Notes: generated by a model from the letters alone, not told the origin. Positions 34,467 through 43,913 are shown, counted from the first letter of the stretch. The stretch is 64,000 nucleotides of DNA from Haladaptatus sp. QDMS2 (GCF_029338295.1 NZ_CP119791.1:2888152-2952151); one strand, 5' to 3'. Numbers and translations are program-made.

Positions 34467-36199
34467 TCACTCCCGAACCGCGGCGTCTGCGTCCTCGATG
34501 ACAGCGGTGAGTACCTTCTGTTGAGCCTTCCGGAGGTGATTGTGCAGCGTCGGCGACGAGACGTCCATCGAGGCAGCCAGCTCCTCTGCGGTCGAGCCAC
34601 GGGGCCACTCGAAGTAGCCCGAAAAGTAGGCCGCCCGGAGTACCGAGCGCTGTTTCTCGGTGAGGCTGTCTGTCATCACCTGTCGCGGGCCCGAACTGGT
34701 CTGGGTGGGCCGCTCGATTTCTCGCTTCGAGACGAGTTCTGAGTCTGCGAACACGTCGGTCAGGTCCTCGACCACCGCTCGAACGTCGGTGCGCCGCGAG
34801 AACACGCCCGCCACCTCAGCGACGCCGTCTTCGACGGTCATCGTCTCGACGGTTCCACCGCGTGCGACGAGCGTCGAAACGACCGTCTGGTCGGTCACGA
34901 CGAACTCGAGGAGGGCTCCCGACGCGAAGTCGCGAATCAGCCGCGCTTCGGTGACCGAGTCGGTGTCGTCGATTGCGTCGAGAACGGCCCGCACTTCGGC
35001 CCCGCGGACGGTCACGAAGTAGAGGAGGGCGTGGTCTTCGACCGGGACGACGCCTTCGACTTCGAACCCACAACCGAGTCGCTGGGCGGTGGCGACGAGG
35101 AAGTCCTGTGAATCGGTCGTCCGAAACGCCAGTTCGACCCCGGTGTCGGCGAGCAGGAGACGTTTTCGTTCGAGCGACGTGATGACCTCGCCGACCCGTC
35201 TGGCAACGTCCGTGAGCAGTTCGCGGTCGGCCGACTCGACCGACGGGTGGGCCACACAGAGCAGTCCGTTGACGCGTTCGTTCGACTTGAGTGGGGCGAC
35301 GACGAGCGCACAGCCCGTGAGCCGCCCGCCGACGTGGGCGAGGACGTTTCGGATGACGATCGCCTGTGATTCGCCCTCGAAGCTGTCGACGCCGCCGGCC
35401 TCGTCCACGATGTCCCGCAGGTCAGTCTCGCCCTCGCGGTGGTTCGCGTACGTCCGGGGGACGCCCTGTTCGTCGCACACCCACACGGTGCGGTACTCCC
35501 CGGCGAGCACCTCACACGTCGCCCGTTCTACCTCCTCGCGTGTCGTGGCGTCTGCGAGTTCCGTCCCGAGTGCGTGGACGCACGAGAGCAGCGCGTCGCT
35601 TCGCGCCGACGGCGCATCGTTCGGTTCTGTGCCCTCCTGCCCATGCGGCGCACGAAGCGGTTCGAACGCGTCGATGATGGCCGCTCTTGAGGGTGGTTCG
35701 AGATAGGGGTCGAGGCTTTCGAGGCTCTTCCACCCGCCGACGGCTCTGACGACCTGCGGATGGATGCCCTCGCATTCGAGGAGATGGTGGGCGTAGTACT
35801 GGCGCAGGTCGCGGGGCGAGACCGATTGCAGTCGCTCGTCGTCGGTTCGTGCGGCGACGTCGGTAACCAGCATCTGGATGCGTCGCGGACTCACGTCGAA
35901 CACGTCGTCGTCGGGGTCGCGGTCGTTCACCGCAACGAACTTGCGCAGGTCGTGGGCCACGTCCGGGAGCAAATACGCCGCCCGTTCGCGCTCGTCGCTC
36001 GAAATCCTGAGGAAGGCGTGCGTCTCCCCGTCGCGTTCTTGTTCGACCAGGTCGCGGGGGTGAAGCGGGCGACCTCACTCGGGCGCAGCCCGGCTTCCCC
36101 CATGAGCGAGACGACCAGCTCCTCGCGGTAGGTCTCGGTCGCCCGCTTCAGGCGCGAATACGCCCGCGGGGTCAGGAACGTAGATTCCTCACGGTTCAT
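34467..36199 (-). pseudogene. Bat-type HTH_10 regulator with recombinase-like and GAF domains, one frameshift
   Basis: The first frame (from ATG 36199) reads MNREESTFLTPRAYSRLKRATETYREELVVSLMGEAGLRPSEVARFTP and then loses sense; a one-base addition in the C-run near 36054-36058 restores RDLVEQERDGETHAFLRIS... and runs to the stop at 34467. The joined protein of about 577 residues has a tyrosine-recombinase-like N-terminal domain (GLRPSEVARF; SPRDLRQYYAHHLL; GGWKSLESLDPYL), a GAF domain (about 240-370), a BAT sensor-like region and a C-terminal HTH_10 (LTEKQRSVLRAAYFSGYFEWPRGSTAEELA...). It lies between the two acs genes, so it is a likely acetate-module regulator. Sequencing error is possible. 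Confidence 0.75.
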
Positions 36200-36338
36200 C
36201 CTGTGTTTCGTGCTTTTCGAAAAACCCGAATTTAACTGTTACTGCTCTGCTCGCTGTTGCTGGGCGAACTGCTACGAGACTTCGACTTTCTCCACTCGAA
36301 TTCACACTCTCGTTTCGTCCTTTTCGAAATATCCGAAC

Positions 36339-38267
36339 TCATCGGTCTTCGACGATCGATTCGAGTTCGCCGACCACCTCGGGGTTCCGGAGCGCGCTGG
36401 TGTCGCCGAGGCGCTCGCCGTTGGCGATGGCCGCGAGATGTCTGCGCATTATCTTCCCCGACCGGGTCTTCGGGAGCGCCGGGGCGAAAGTGATTCGCTC
36501 TGGAACCGCGAGTTCGCCGATGGACGCCGTCACCGCCTCGCGGATGGTCGCTGCGAGCTGGTCGTCGCCGACGACGTTCTGCTCGGGGGTGATGTAGGCG
36601 TGGATGGTCCGTCCCTCCACGTTTCGTCTCCCGCCGACGACGGCGGCTTCGGCGACGCCTTCGACGTCCACGATGGCCGATTCGATTTCTTTGGTTCCGA
36701 TTCGCGTCCCCGCGACGTTGACTACGTCGTCGGCCCGGCCGAGCAACTGGATGTAGTCGGCCTCGACCGCTCGGTCGCCGGTGACGTAGTACCACTCGTC
36801 GTCCGCGCCGACGACGCGCTCGCTCTCGTCGCAAAAGCCGTAGGGAATTCCGGGCCAGGGCTTCGTGATGCGGAGGTGACCCGGCGTTCCGGGTTCGACG
36901 GGGTCGCCGCGGGCGTCCACGATTTCCGCCTCGATGCCCGGTAGCGGGCGACCGACCGCCCCCGGTTTCATTGGGTCCACCCCCGGCAGCGTGGTTATCA
37001 TCATGCCGCCCGTTTCGGTCTGCCACCAGGTGTCCACGACGGGGCACTCGCCACCGCCGACGTGTTCTGCGTACCAGCGCCAGGCGCTTTCGTCGATTCG
37101 TTCGCCGACCGTCCCGAGCAGGCGCAGCGACGATAGGTCATACTTCGCGGGGTGTTCTTCGCCCCACTTGACGAAGGTTCGAATCGACGTGGACGCAGTG
37201 TAGAAGACGTCCACCGCGTTTCGTTCGATTATCTTCCAGAGGCGGTCTTTGTCCGCCTGATTGGGCGTTCCCTCGTAGAGGACGGTCGTTGCGCCCGTGG
37301 CGAGCGGGCCGTAGACGATGTAGGAGTGGCCGGTAATCCAGCCGATGTCTGCGGCACAGAAGTGCGTGTCCGTGGGTTCGAGGTCGAGTACCGTCTGTGC
37401 CGTCCACGCGACGTGTGCGAGATAGCCGCCCGTGGTGTGTTTGACCTCCTTCGGTTCGCCCGTCGTCCCCGAGGTGTAGATGTAAAAGAGGAGGTCCGTC
37501 GCGTCTCGGGGAACCGGGTCCACCGTTTGGCCCTCGTGGGTGGCGATGAGCTGGTCGTAGTGCCAGTGGTGGCCGCGGTGCCCCTCGTTGCCGAGGCGGT
37601 TGACGACGACCTGCGAGACCTCCTGTGGAACCGAGAGACAGGCGTTGTCCGCCGTGCTCTTCAGGTCGATGGCGTTGCCGCGCTGATAGTAACCGTCGCA
37701 GGTGACGACGAGTTCTGAGCCCGATTCCGCCATCCGGGTCGCGAGCGCGTCGGCCGAAAAGCCCGCGAACACCACCGAGTGCGGTGCGCCGAGGCGAGCG
37801 CAGGCGAGCATGGCGATGGGCAACTGTGGAATCATCGGCATGTAGAGGGTCACCACGTCGTCGTCCTCGACGCCGAGGTCGCGCAGCGCCGCCGCGAAGG
37901 CGTTTACTTCGCGATAGAGTGCCTGATACGTGTAGGTCTCCGTCTCGCCGAGTTCACCCTCCCAGGTGAGTGCGGCCTGGTTTTTCCGCCCGGCTTCGAG
38001 GTGTCTGTCGAGGCAGTTGTACGAGGCGTTCAGTGTTCCGCCAGGGAACCAGCAAAACCCGTCGCTGTCGTCGAGAACCGCGTCGTAGGGGTCGTCCCAG
38101 TCGAGGCGGTTGCCCGCCTCGCGCCAGCACGCAGGCCAGTTCGTCGCAAATTGCTCGTAAATCGACGGGTCTGCGACGTTCGCCTGGGCGACGAACGACG
38201 CTTTCGGGTCCACCCACTCACCGGGCACAGAAGACGTGTTCGCCGGTTGATTCCTCCCCGTGTCCAT
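36339..38267 (-). CDS. acs: Acetate--CoA ligase 2
   Basis: A 642-residue second acetyl-CoA synthetase. Motifs: YTSGTTGEPKEVKHTTGGYL, where the residue after the loop lysine is Glu instead of the Gly seen in acs 1, ADIGWITGHSYIVYGPL, VDTWWQTETGGMMITTLPG, LGRADDVVNVAGTRIGT and PKTRSGKIMRRHL. The remaining protein is clearly diverged from acs 1 (AGRKNQAALTWEGE region; short loop in FCDESERVVGADDEWYY), so it may use a different short-chain acid. ATG 38267; TTG 38276 is less likely. An IS-end-like hairpin lies 20 bases upstream of the start. Confidence 0.92.
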   Translation of the reverse strand: MDTGRNQPANTSSVPGEWVDPKASFVAQANVADPSIYEQFATNWPACWREAGNRLDWDDPYDAVLDDSDGFCWFPGGTLNASYNCLDRHLEAGRKNQAALTWEGELGETETYTYQALYREVNAFAAALRDLGVEDDDVVTLYMPMIPQLPIAMLACARLGAPHSVVFAGFSADALATRMAESGSELVVTCDGYYQRGNAIDLKSTADNACLSVPQEVSQVVVNRLGNEGHRGHHWHYDQLIATHEGQTVDPVPRDATDLLFYIYTSGTTGEPKEVKHTTGGYLAHVAWTAQTVLDLEPTDTHFCAADIGWITGHSYIVYGPLATGATTVLYEGTPNQADKDRLWKIIERNAVDVFYTASTSIRTFVKWGEEHPAKYDLSSLRLLGTVGERIDESAWRWYAEHVGGGECPVVDTWWQTETGGMMITTLPGVDPMKPGAVGRPLPGIEAEIVDARGDPVEPGTPGHLRITKPWPGIPYGFCDESERVVGADDEWYYVTGDRAVEADYIQLLGRADDVVNVAGTRIGTKEIESAIVDVEGVAEAAVVGGRRNVEGRTIHAYITPEQNVVGDDQLAATIREAVTASIGELAVPERITFAPALPKTRSGKIMRRHLAAIANGERLGDTSALRNPEVVGELESIVEDR

Positions 38268-38280
38268 CTTAATCAAGCAG

Positions 38281-38680
38281 GGAATTCCGGCCTAAAGGCC
38301 GGGAGGGAATGCGACTAACGACTGTGCAACTGCCGTCAGTGGCCGGGCTGGACCCCGACCTGGAATCTTTATCGTGCATGAGTCTGTTTGTGAGGGTGAC
38401 ACACGCTGTGCGTGTGTCGCGCGACACACTCGAACCACTTCGTCCGGTTCCCCGCCGGATGACGCCCGAGGTGAGAGTCGTCCTATGAAACCGGACGGCA
38501 ATGACACGTCAGGCGATGGGAGTGCCCGTGACAGCACCACGGGGCACTCCGAGGCAAGGCAGGGGCCCTGCCGTCCGAGCCTCGGGACGCGACGCCCCGA
38601 AACCGAACCGGCACCGGGCCGGGTGCCCACTGTGTGGGAAGCCCTACCCTTTAGGGCGGGCAAGGATGTCACGTGCGTTT
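38281..38680. mobile_element. Remnants of IS200/IS605-type ends upstream of acs 2
   Basis: Two right-end-like hairpins in the same orientation bound this gene-free stretch. One is CCGGCC-TAAA-GGCCGG at 38287-38302, followed by GGAGGGAATG. The other is the imperfect GCCCTACCC-TTTA-GGGCGGGC at 38641-38661, followed by AAGGATGTCAC, the usual ending of haloarchaeal TnpB elements. Between them is a G+C-rich region with a Pro/Arg-rich open frame (38374-38805) that does not look like a real protein. The left hairpin also forms part of the leader or promoter region of acs 2. The rest of the 38268-38834 gap shows nothing else. Confidence 0.5.
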
Positions 38681-38834
38681 CACCTGCGCAGAGGGTCACA
38701 AAAATTGTTCTGCTACCGGAAAACTATCTGACATCTGTTCGGTCTCAGTCGGAGAACGGTACCGATGGATGGATTCGCCGCAGAAAACGCAGGTTGCAAG
38801 GCTAGAGAAGCAACTCCAGGGACGACAGCGACCC

Positions 38835-39284
38835 TCAGACCGGCGTTTTCGATTCTTTTCGCCCGGTGAGTTCGTCGGGTACCAGCCGGTAGAATTCGAA
38901 GTGAATCTCTCCCGGCGGCTTTCCGAAGAAATCGACGAGCGGGATGGTGACGCGCTCTAGGCCCTGGAGCGTTTCTGTGGCGATCGCTTCGTCGTTCGTC
39001 TCCTCGAGCTTTCCACTGGCGATGACGCTCTTCCACCCGTCGCCGTCCATGCCGTAGATTACGAACGAGATGACACTATTGACGATTCGCTGCTTCCTGC
39101 TCTCCGGGCTCACGGCGAGCCGGAAGTAGAAGGTTTCTTCGCTCGCATCGTAGCCGTACGAGACCGGTATCGAGTGGGGGGCCTCATTGGCTGGCGTCGA
39201 GAAGGACATGACTCCCGTCCCACCAGTTCCGAGGAACTCGTCTCGCTCGTCGACCTCCATCTCGAGTGATTCTCTCGCACCCAT
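38835..39284 (-). CDS. Pyridoxamine-5'-phosphate-oxidase-like FMN-binding protein
   Basis: A 149-residue split-barrel flavoprotein of the type found widely in haloarchaea. The core has VMSFSTPANEAPHSIPVSYGYDASEETFYFRLA, then RKQRIVNSVISFVIYGMDGDGWKSVIASGKLEE, matching the PNPOx-like order of strands and the W.SV...G..E signature. Probably an FMN- or F420-dependent reductase; no substrate known. ATG 39284 is preferred because the upstream MYRYFCLSG leader is not conserved-looking and a TATA-like GATACTTT lies about 30 bases upstream. Confidence 0.85.
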   Translation of the reverse strand: MGARESLEMEVDERDEFLGTGGTGVMSFSTPANEAPHSIPVSYGYDASEETFYFRLAVSPESRKQRIVNSVISFVIYGMDGDGWKSVIASGKLEETNDEAIATETLQGLERVTIPLVDFFGKPPGEIHFEFYRLVPDELTGRKESKTPV

Positions 39285-39502
39285 ACTGCGATGGTACGAC
39301 CCGGAGAGGCAAAAGTATCTATACACTAACTGGTCACTTCTCTCTCGGTACCTTTGGTGTGTCTACGACAGGACTGGATGAACGCACGTTGCGTTACAAT
39401 TTCTTCGCACTACCGAACGTGGCGTTCTCCGCTCACTTTCGAACTTCTCTTTGAATCTGGCGAACGTTCTCCCTAACTTACAGCAACACGCACGGGAAAC
39501 GC

Positions 39503-39823
39503 CTATTCGACGTAGACGCGTGTGACGTATCCGCCACAGCCACACTGTTTGATATACTCCCACCTGAACGTACTGTCTGAATCGCCTTCGAGCGCGTCGT
39601 AGAGGTATATTTCAGGGTGGCCGTGTGCTCCGGACGTGACGAGATTGACGTAGTTTCCCGGTGCTGTGTGTTCGATTGCGTCGATTGCCTGCTCAATGAC
39701 GAGGTTGGTGTCTGCGGCGTGGTGTGGTTTCTCGAGATTCGCCGACCATGAGTTTTCGTGAACGTGGTCTGTGACTGGTTCTATCATACCGTGTCCGTGT
39801 GTCTGGGTGTCGGTGGATTTCAT
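39503..39823 (-). CDS. CGCGG-motif protein (putative radical-SAM-modified peptide family)
   Basis: A 106-residue protein whose C-terminal part is QCGCGGYVTRVYVE, with CGCGG at residues 94-98. I recognise this as the haloarchaeal CGCGG family, annotated as a predicted target of radical-SAM modification. The rest is a small alpha/beta domain with a His-rich start (DTQTHGHG, EKPHHAADTN). It begins 3 bases after the nirK stop, so it is almost certainly co-transcribed with nirK. No radical-SAM enzyme is encoded in this window; either the partner is elsewhere or the family annotation is misleading. Confidence 0.8.
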   Translation of the reverse strand: MKSTDTQTHGHGMIEPVTDHVHENSWSANLEKPHHAADTNLVIEQAIDAIEHTAPGNYVNLVTSGAHGHPEIYLYDALEGDSDSTFRWEYIKQCGCGGYVTRVYVE

Positions 39824-39826
39824 GGG

Positions 39827-40912
39827 TCACGCGATCGGTTCGAACACGTCCGGGTTCTCCGGTCCTTCGGCAGTGATGACCGCAAGCGCGCCCTTACGTG
39901 CGACTCGCGAGAGCGCGTGGTCGACCAGCTTGAAGTCACCCGGGACCGGGAACGACATTGTCGCAACGCAGGCACTCCCGGGAAGGACGGGCGTCGTCTG
40001 GACGTACCGCATGGGTTCACTCGCAAGCGCCCCCTGCTCCCAGACTTCGTCCCAGACGCTGCCAATGGGGTGGAAGCTGCTGAACAGGTTCGGTCCACCG
40101 ACCCCGAAGAAGATGCGAGCGGTCTCACCCGTCTTCACGTTCATCTCGGCGTACTTGTCTGGTGTGATGGCATACTTTTCGCCGTTCATCAGGACGTAGG
40201 TGGGGTCCTCCATCGCCATCCGCGCGAAATCGAACTCGTGGTGGCCCTTTTGGCCGGTCTTGCCGGTCGTGTAGAGTTCGTGCTGACCGAGATAGAACTC
40301 GTGGTCCACGGGAGGCAATCCCTCTTCTGGTTCGACGAGGATGATGCCGAACATCCCGGCGGAGATGTGATAGTCAACGTCCGCGACCGCACAGTGGTAG
40401 ATGAACGCGCCCGGATAGGTCACCTTGAATCGGAGCCGTCGTTCTTCGCCTGGGGCGACCACGGTTGCCTCCGCACCGCCGCCCGGGCCGCGCGCAGCGT
40501 GAAAGTCCACATTGTGAACCATCGCATTGTCCTCGTGATTTCGAATGGTGAGATCCACTGTGTCACCGACACGGGTGCGGATAAACGGCCCTGGAACCTG
40601 GCCATTGAACGTCATGTATGTGAACGTGACGCCGGGTTCGACTTCAGCGACGAGTTCGAGTGTCTCCAACTCGACCGCAACCGTTGCGGGCTCCGTCCGC
40701 GTAATCGGGGCGGGAATGTCGCGAGGGTCGGCTGCAATGCGGCTGACATCGACGGGTTTCGCTGGACCGAGTTCGACTTCGGTTTGGAGCGAAATCGGTC
40801 GAGTTTGAATATTCGTGTGTGGCGGGGTGCCAACGGTACAGCCAGCCAGTGCCATCGCACCCCCGAGTCCAGCGGCCTGCAGTACACGACGTCGAGTTGT
40901 CGTAAATGTCAT
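39827..40912 (-). CDS. nirK: Copper-containing nitrite reductase
   Basis: A 361-residue two-domain multicopper enzyme reducing nitrite to nitric oxide outside the cytoplasmic membrane. It has a Tat lipoprotein signal (RRRVLQAAGLGG, lipobox Cys25). Type-1 copper ligands are His133, Cys174, His182 and Met187; type-2 ligands are His138, His173 and His332. The proton-donating pair is Asp136 (HNVDFH) and His281 (FHPIG). All residues needed for activity are present. Followed by the CGCGG gene after 3 bases and divergent from a halocyanin, the likely electron donor. Confidence 0.95.
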   Translation of the reverse strand: MTFTTTRRRVLQAAGLGGAMALAGCTVGTPPHTNIQTRPISLQTEVELGPAKPVDVSRIAADPRDIPAPITRTEPATVAVELETLELVAEVEPGVTFTYMTFNGQVPGPFIRTRVGDTVDLTIRNHEDNAMVHNVDFHAARGPGGGAEATVVAPGEERRLRFKVTYPGAFIYHCAVADVDYHISAGMFGIILVEPEEGLPPVDHEFYLGQHELYTTGKTGQKGHHEFDFARMAMEDPTYVLMNGEKYAITPDKYAEMNVKTGETARIFFGVGGPNLFSSFHPIGSVWDEVWEQGALASEPMRYVQTTPVLPGSACVATMSFPVPGDFKLVDHALSRVARKGALAVITAEGPENPDVFEPIA

Positions 40913-40949
40913 GAGTATGTTCTCCAGTTAATTGTTCCTCATCTAGTAG

Positions 40950-40957
40950 TATATAAT
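40950..40957 (-). promoter_or_regulatory. TATA element of nirK
   Basis: Minus-strand ATTATATA around 40950-40957 lies about 38-45 bases before ATG 40912, with GGAG between them as a ribosome-binding site. In the same divergent region a perfect 4+1+4 palindrome TGAGTCTCA (about 40966-40974) could be a regulator site serving both nirK and the halocyanin. Confidence 0.5.
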
Positions 40958-41026
40958 GGAAATATGAGTCTCAGCCTGTGGGAACCATCATTTTGAGCTA
41001 TCCATACCGCTCTGCTAATCTTATAT

Positions 41027-42020
41027 ATGGCCACAGCACTCTCAACAAACACGATTGGGCGGCGTCGCTTTTTGCAGGCTGCGACCGCGGCAACGGTCGG
41101 TGGGTCGCTGCTTGCGTCAGCGCGTCCAGCGGCCGCACAGGATGGAACCAGTCTCACCGAGTGGTTCTCGAACGTTTCTAACTACAACGGCATCACAGAC
41201 GAGCGTGGCACCCCTCGCGTGCTGTCTCGGTTGGTGCAGCGGGGAACGGTGGTGGCTTCGCTTTTTCGCCGCCAGCGGTTCGCATCGATCCTGGAACGAC
41301 CGTCGTCTGGACGTGGACTGGTGAGGGTGGCTTCCACAACGTCGTGGCCACCGACGGAGCGTACAAAAGCGAGCTGGTCGAGGAGGCAGCCAGCACCTTC
41401 GAGCACACCTTCGAGAGCGAGGGTGTCTCGACCTACGTCTGTGGTCCACACGAGGCGATGGGCATGAAGGGGGCGATAATCGTTGGGGATATCAAAGTCA
41501 TCGCCTCACCGCCACAACCAGCGGTTACCTTCGCCACCCGCGAACCCGTTTACGGCGATTGGTTCAACGACGTGGACAACTTCGAAGGAACTGCCGACAT
41601 GCGCGGTCAAACTGAGGTTCGAGTGCAAGTCGGTGCGGAAGGGAACGGTGGTGAATTCGCCGTTTCCCCACCCGCTATTCACGTCGACCCCGGTACCACG
41701 GTCATCTGGGAATGGGTTGGTGAGGGTGGCCCGCACAAAGTGACGCTCGAAGACGGGAGCCAGGCAGCCCCTCGCAGTCGACCGGCGAGTGGGGTCTCGT
41801 CTTCGACGGCGTTGGAATCAGCAAGTACGCCTGTGAACCACACCGAGCACAGGGAATGAAAGGTGCTGTTGTCGTCGGTGACGTCTTCGAGGGCGTATAC
41901 GATCTCTCTCCAGTCTCCCTCAGCGTATTCGGTGGACTCGGCATGGCGCTCCTCTCACCGCTCGCCTTTGGTTTGTTCTTGCGACTACGAGGCGACCGCA
42001 AGGCTCGTCACAGGTATTGA
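41027..42020 (+). pseudogene. Two-domain halocyanin with two frameshifts
   Basis: Frame one gives a Tat signal (IGRRRFLQAATAATVGG) and EWFSNVSNYNGITDERGTP. After a shift at about 41213-41230 the second frame supplies GTTVVWTWTGEGGFHNVV, YVCGPHEAMGM (domain 1 copper ligands His, Cys, His, Met) and domain 2 up to GEGGPHKVTLEDGSQAAP. After a second shift at about 41755-41790 the third frame supplies STGEWGLVFDGVGISKYACEPHRAQGM and a C-terminal membrane helix ending GDRKARHRY. Both cupredoxin domains would have complete copper sites. It would carry electrons to nirK. Either recently broken or sequencing errors; one shift is by a CCCC run. Confidence 0.75.
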
Positions 42021-42102
42021 CACCCTCGATTCTCGCCTTCTGGGAATCAGACTCTCCTTATATTCTCTTTCTACTCGTCTACTTAATTGTAAGGTGAATA
42101 AA

Positions 42103-42657
42103 ATGTCCATCAACGCCCCTAACACGTTCGAGAGCCAGATCGCTGGCGTCACCGTCACCGGGAAAGCTCACAGCCTCAGCGCGTGGTTCGTCCTCGCGCT
42201 CCGCCTCGTCATCGGTTTCGCGTTCCTTTACACCGGCCTCGAAAAGGTTCTCAACGGCTTCAGCGCCGCAGGATATCTCGGAAACGTCGCCGCAGCAAAC
42301 GGAAATCCCCTTGAGGGAATGTTCCTCTGGATGAGCCAGACGCCCTGGTTCGTCGACTTTGTGAACGTCGCGGTTCCGTGGGGTGAAGTGTTCATCGGCC
42401 TTGGCCTCATGGTTGGCCTCCTGACCCGCCTCGCGGCGTTCTTCGGCGCGTTCATGATGCTCATGTTCTACTTCGGCAACTGGAACATGGCCCACGGGTT
42501 CATCAACAGCGACTTCATGTACATGCTGGTCTTCCTCGCGGTGGCCGCGTTCGGTGCGGGTCGCATCCTCGGCCTCGACGCGTTTGTCGAGCGCTACGAG
42601 ATCGATGGCACGGCTCTCATCGAGAAGTACCCCGCCTTGGACTACATCCTCGGGTGA
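42103..42657 (+). CDS. DoxX-family membrane protein 1
   Basis: A 184-residue protein with four hydrophobic segments: VLALRLVIGFAFLYTGLEKVL, VNVAVPWGEVFIGLGLMVGLLTRLAAFFGAFMMLMFYF and YMLVFLAVAAFGAGRILG, the DoxX order. Start ATG 42103 has GGTGA 8 bases upstream. In haloarchaea DoxX proteins recur beside nirK and halocyanins and may be quinol or thiosulfate:quinone oxidoreductase-type membrane subunits; role unproven. The TnpB element is inserted 4 bases after its stop. Confidence 0.85.
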   Translation: MSINAPNTFESQIAGVTVTGKAHSLSAWFVLALRLVIGFAFLYTGLEKVLNGFSAAGYLGNVAAANGNPLEGMFLWMSQTPWFVDFVNVAVPWGEVFIGLGLMVGLLTRLAAFFGAFMMLMFYFGNWNMAHGFINSDFMYMLVFLAVAAFGAGRILGLDAFVERYEIDGTALIEKYPALDYILG

Positions 42658-42668
42658 ACTACCCCACC

Positions 42669-43910
42669 CTACCGCTCGTCTTGCGACTCGCGCTTGAGGG
42701 TGGGGCTTCCTGCTTCCAAGACGCGCTTTGCAGGAACCGAAGTGGTTCCCGTAGGGAGCGCAGTCTCCACAGGCGTTGATTCGGAGCGTCCCGCTCCTAA
42801 CTGCTTGATTCCACGCCGAAGGATATTCCACGCCGCGTTCCAATCCCTGTCTGCGGTGAAGCTACACGAGGGACAGGAGTGTTCACGGACCCACAATGGC
42901 TTGTCGCTTTTCACTCCACACGCGGCGCACTCTTTGGTCGTGTTTCGTGGGTCAACCGAGATGAAGTGCGTTCCTTCTCGCTCGCATTTGTATTCGAGCA
43001 TCCGAAGAAAAGTGCTCCATGCGGCGGATGCTCGGTTACGCGAGTTTGAGTTGAACTGCATCATCCCCTTCACGTTCAAGTCTTCGACCGCTACGAGGTC
43101 GTACTCTTTTGCGTAGTAGTTCGAGAGTTTGTGCAAAAAGTCGCGGCGCTTCCGTCGGAGGTCGGCGTGACACTCCGCGACCCGACGCCGTTGTGTCTCG
43201 TAGTTGGCAGAGCCGTGTTCCTTCCGCGAGAGTTTCCGTTGCTCTCGTTCCAAGCGTTCACGTTCGTCCGAGTGGTCGAGTGATCCGACCGCCGTGCCGT
43301 CGGTGTCGTGGGCGTACGTGAGAATCCCAACGTCGATACCGACGCACTTCTCGGGATTCTCGGGTTTCGCAGGCGGGTCGTCAGGGGTTTCGACGCCGAA
43401 CGTAGCGAACCATTCGCCCGTCGGTTCCTTCTTGACCGTGACCTGCTTGAGTTTCGCGTCGTCGGGAATATCTCGGTGAAGCCGAATTGGTACGTCCGCG
43501 AGTTTCGAGAGTGATAGGACAGTCTGACCGCCCTTCTTGTCGAGCTTGAAGCCAGACTGACTGTACGTGAAACTGCGGAACTCCCGTGGCGGCTTCCACG
43601 TGAGTTGACCAACGCGATAGCCATTCTCCTTGAGTTTGGAGAGTCCTTTGACGTTCTGCTCGATTCGCATGACCGCTGTTTGTAGAACTGTCGAGTACAC
43701 GTCCGAGAGGCTGTCCCACCACTCTTTCAGGGATGGAATCTCGTCTCGGATGGACCGAACACGCTGATTGAGCGTGCCTGCGTCCTCGGGTATTTGGTCG
43801 AAGCGGTAGAGCGCGTGGTTGTAGAGTTGCCTACAAATGTCTCGGTGGCGGTCCAACTCCTCTCGGTGGGCGTCGGACGGCTTGAGACGGTACTTGTAGG
43901 CGTAGTACAT
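42669..43910 (-). CDS. tnpB: TnpB RNA-guided nuclease (IS200/IS605 OrfB)
   Basis: A 413-residue TnpB. Helix-rich N-terminal wedge with MYYAYKYRLKPSDAHREELDRH, RuvC Asp in GIDVGILTYA (about 190), Glu in LVAVEDLNVKGM (about 273), a four-cysteine ribbon CAACGVKSDKPLW...CPSCSF (about 333-352) and the last Asp in DRDWNAAWNIL (about 359). All three catalytic acids are present, so it may be active. C-terminal tail of about 45 residues, whose coding sequence overlaps the right-end hairpin. TnpB uses a right-end RNA to cut DNA at the transposon-associated motif. Confidence 0.92.
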   Translation of the reverse strand: MYYAYKYRLKPSDAHREELDRHRDICRQLYNHALYRFDQIPEDAGTLNQRVRSIRDEIPSLKEWWDSLSDVYSTVLQTAVMRIEQNVKGLSKLKENGYRVGQLTWKPPREFRSFTYSQSGFKLDKKGGQTVLSLSKLADVPIRLHRDIPDDAKLKQVTVKKEPTGEWFATFGVETPDDPPAKPENPEKCVGIDVGILTYAHDTDGTAVGSLDHSDERERLEREQRKLSRKEHGSANYETQRRRVAECHADLRRKRRDFLHKLSNYYAKEYDLVAVEDLNVKGMMQFNSNSRNRASAAWSTFLRMLEYKCEREGTHFISVDPRNTTKECAACGVKSDKPLWVREHSCPSCSFTADRDWNAAWNILRRGIKQLGAGRSESTPVETALPTGTTSVPAKRVLEAGSPTLKRESQDER

Positions 43911-43913
43911 TCG

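Noticed and set aside
38374..38805. A 143-codon Pro/Arg/Thr-rich frame upstream of acs 2
   Set aside because: No domain, lies between IS-end hairpins and overlaps structured sequence; more likely a non-coding IS remnant.
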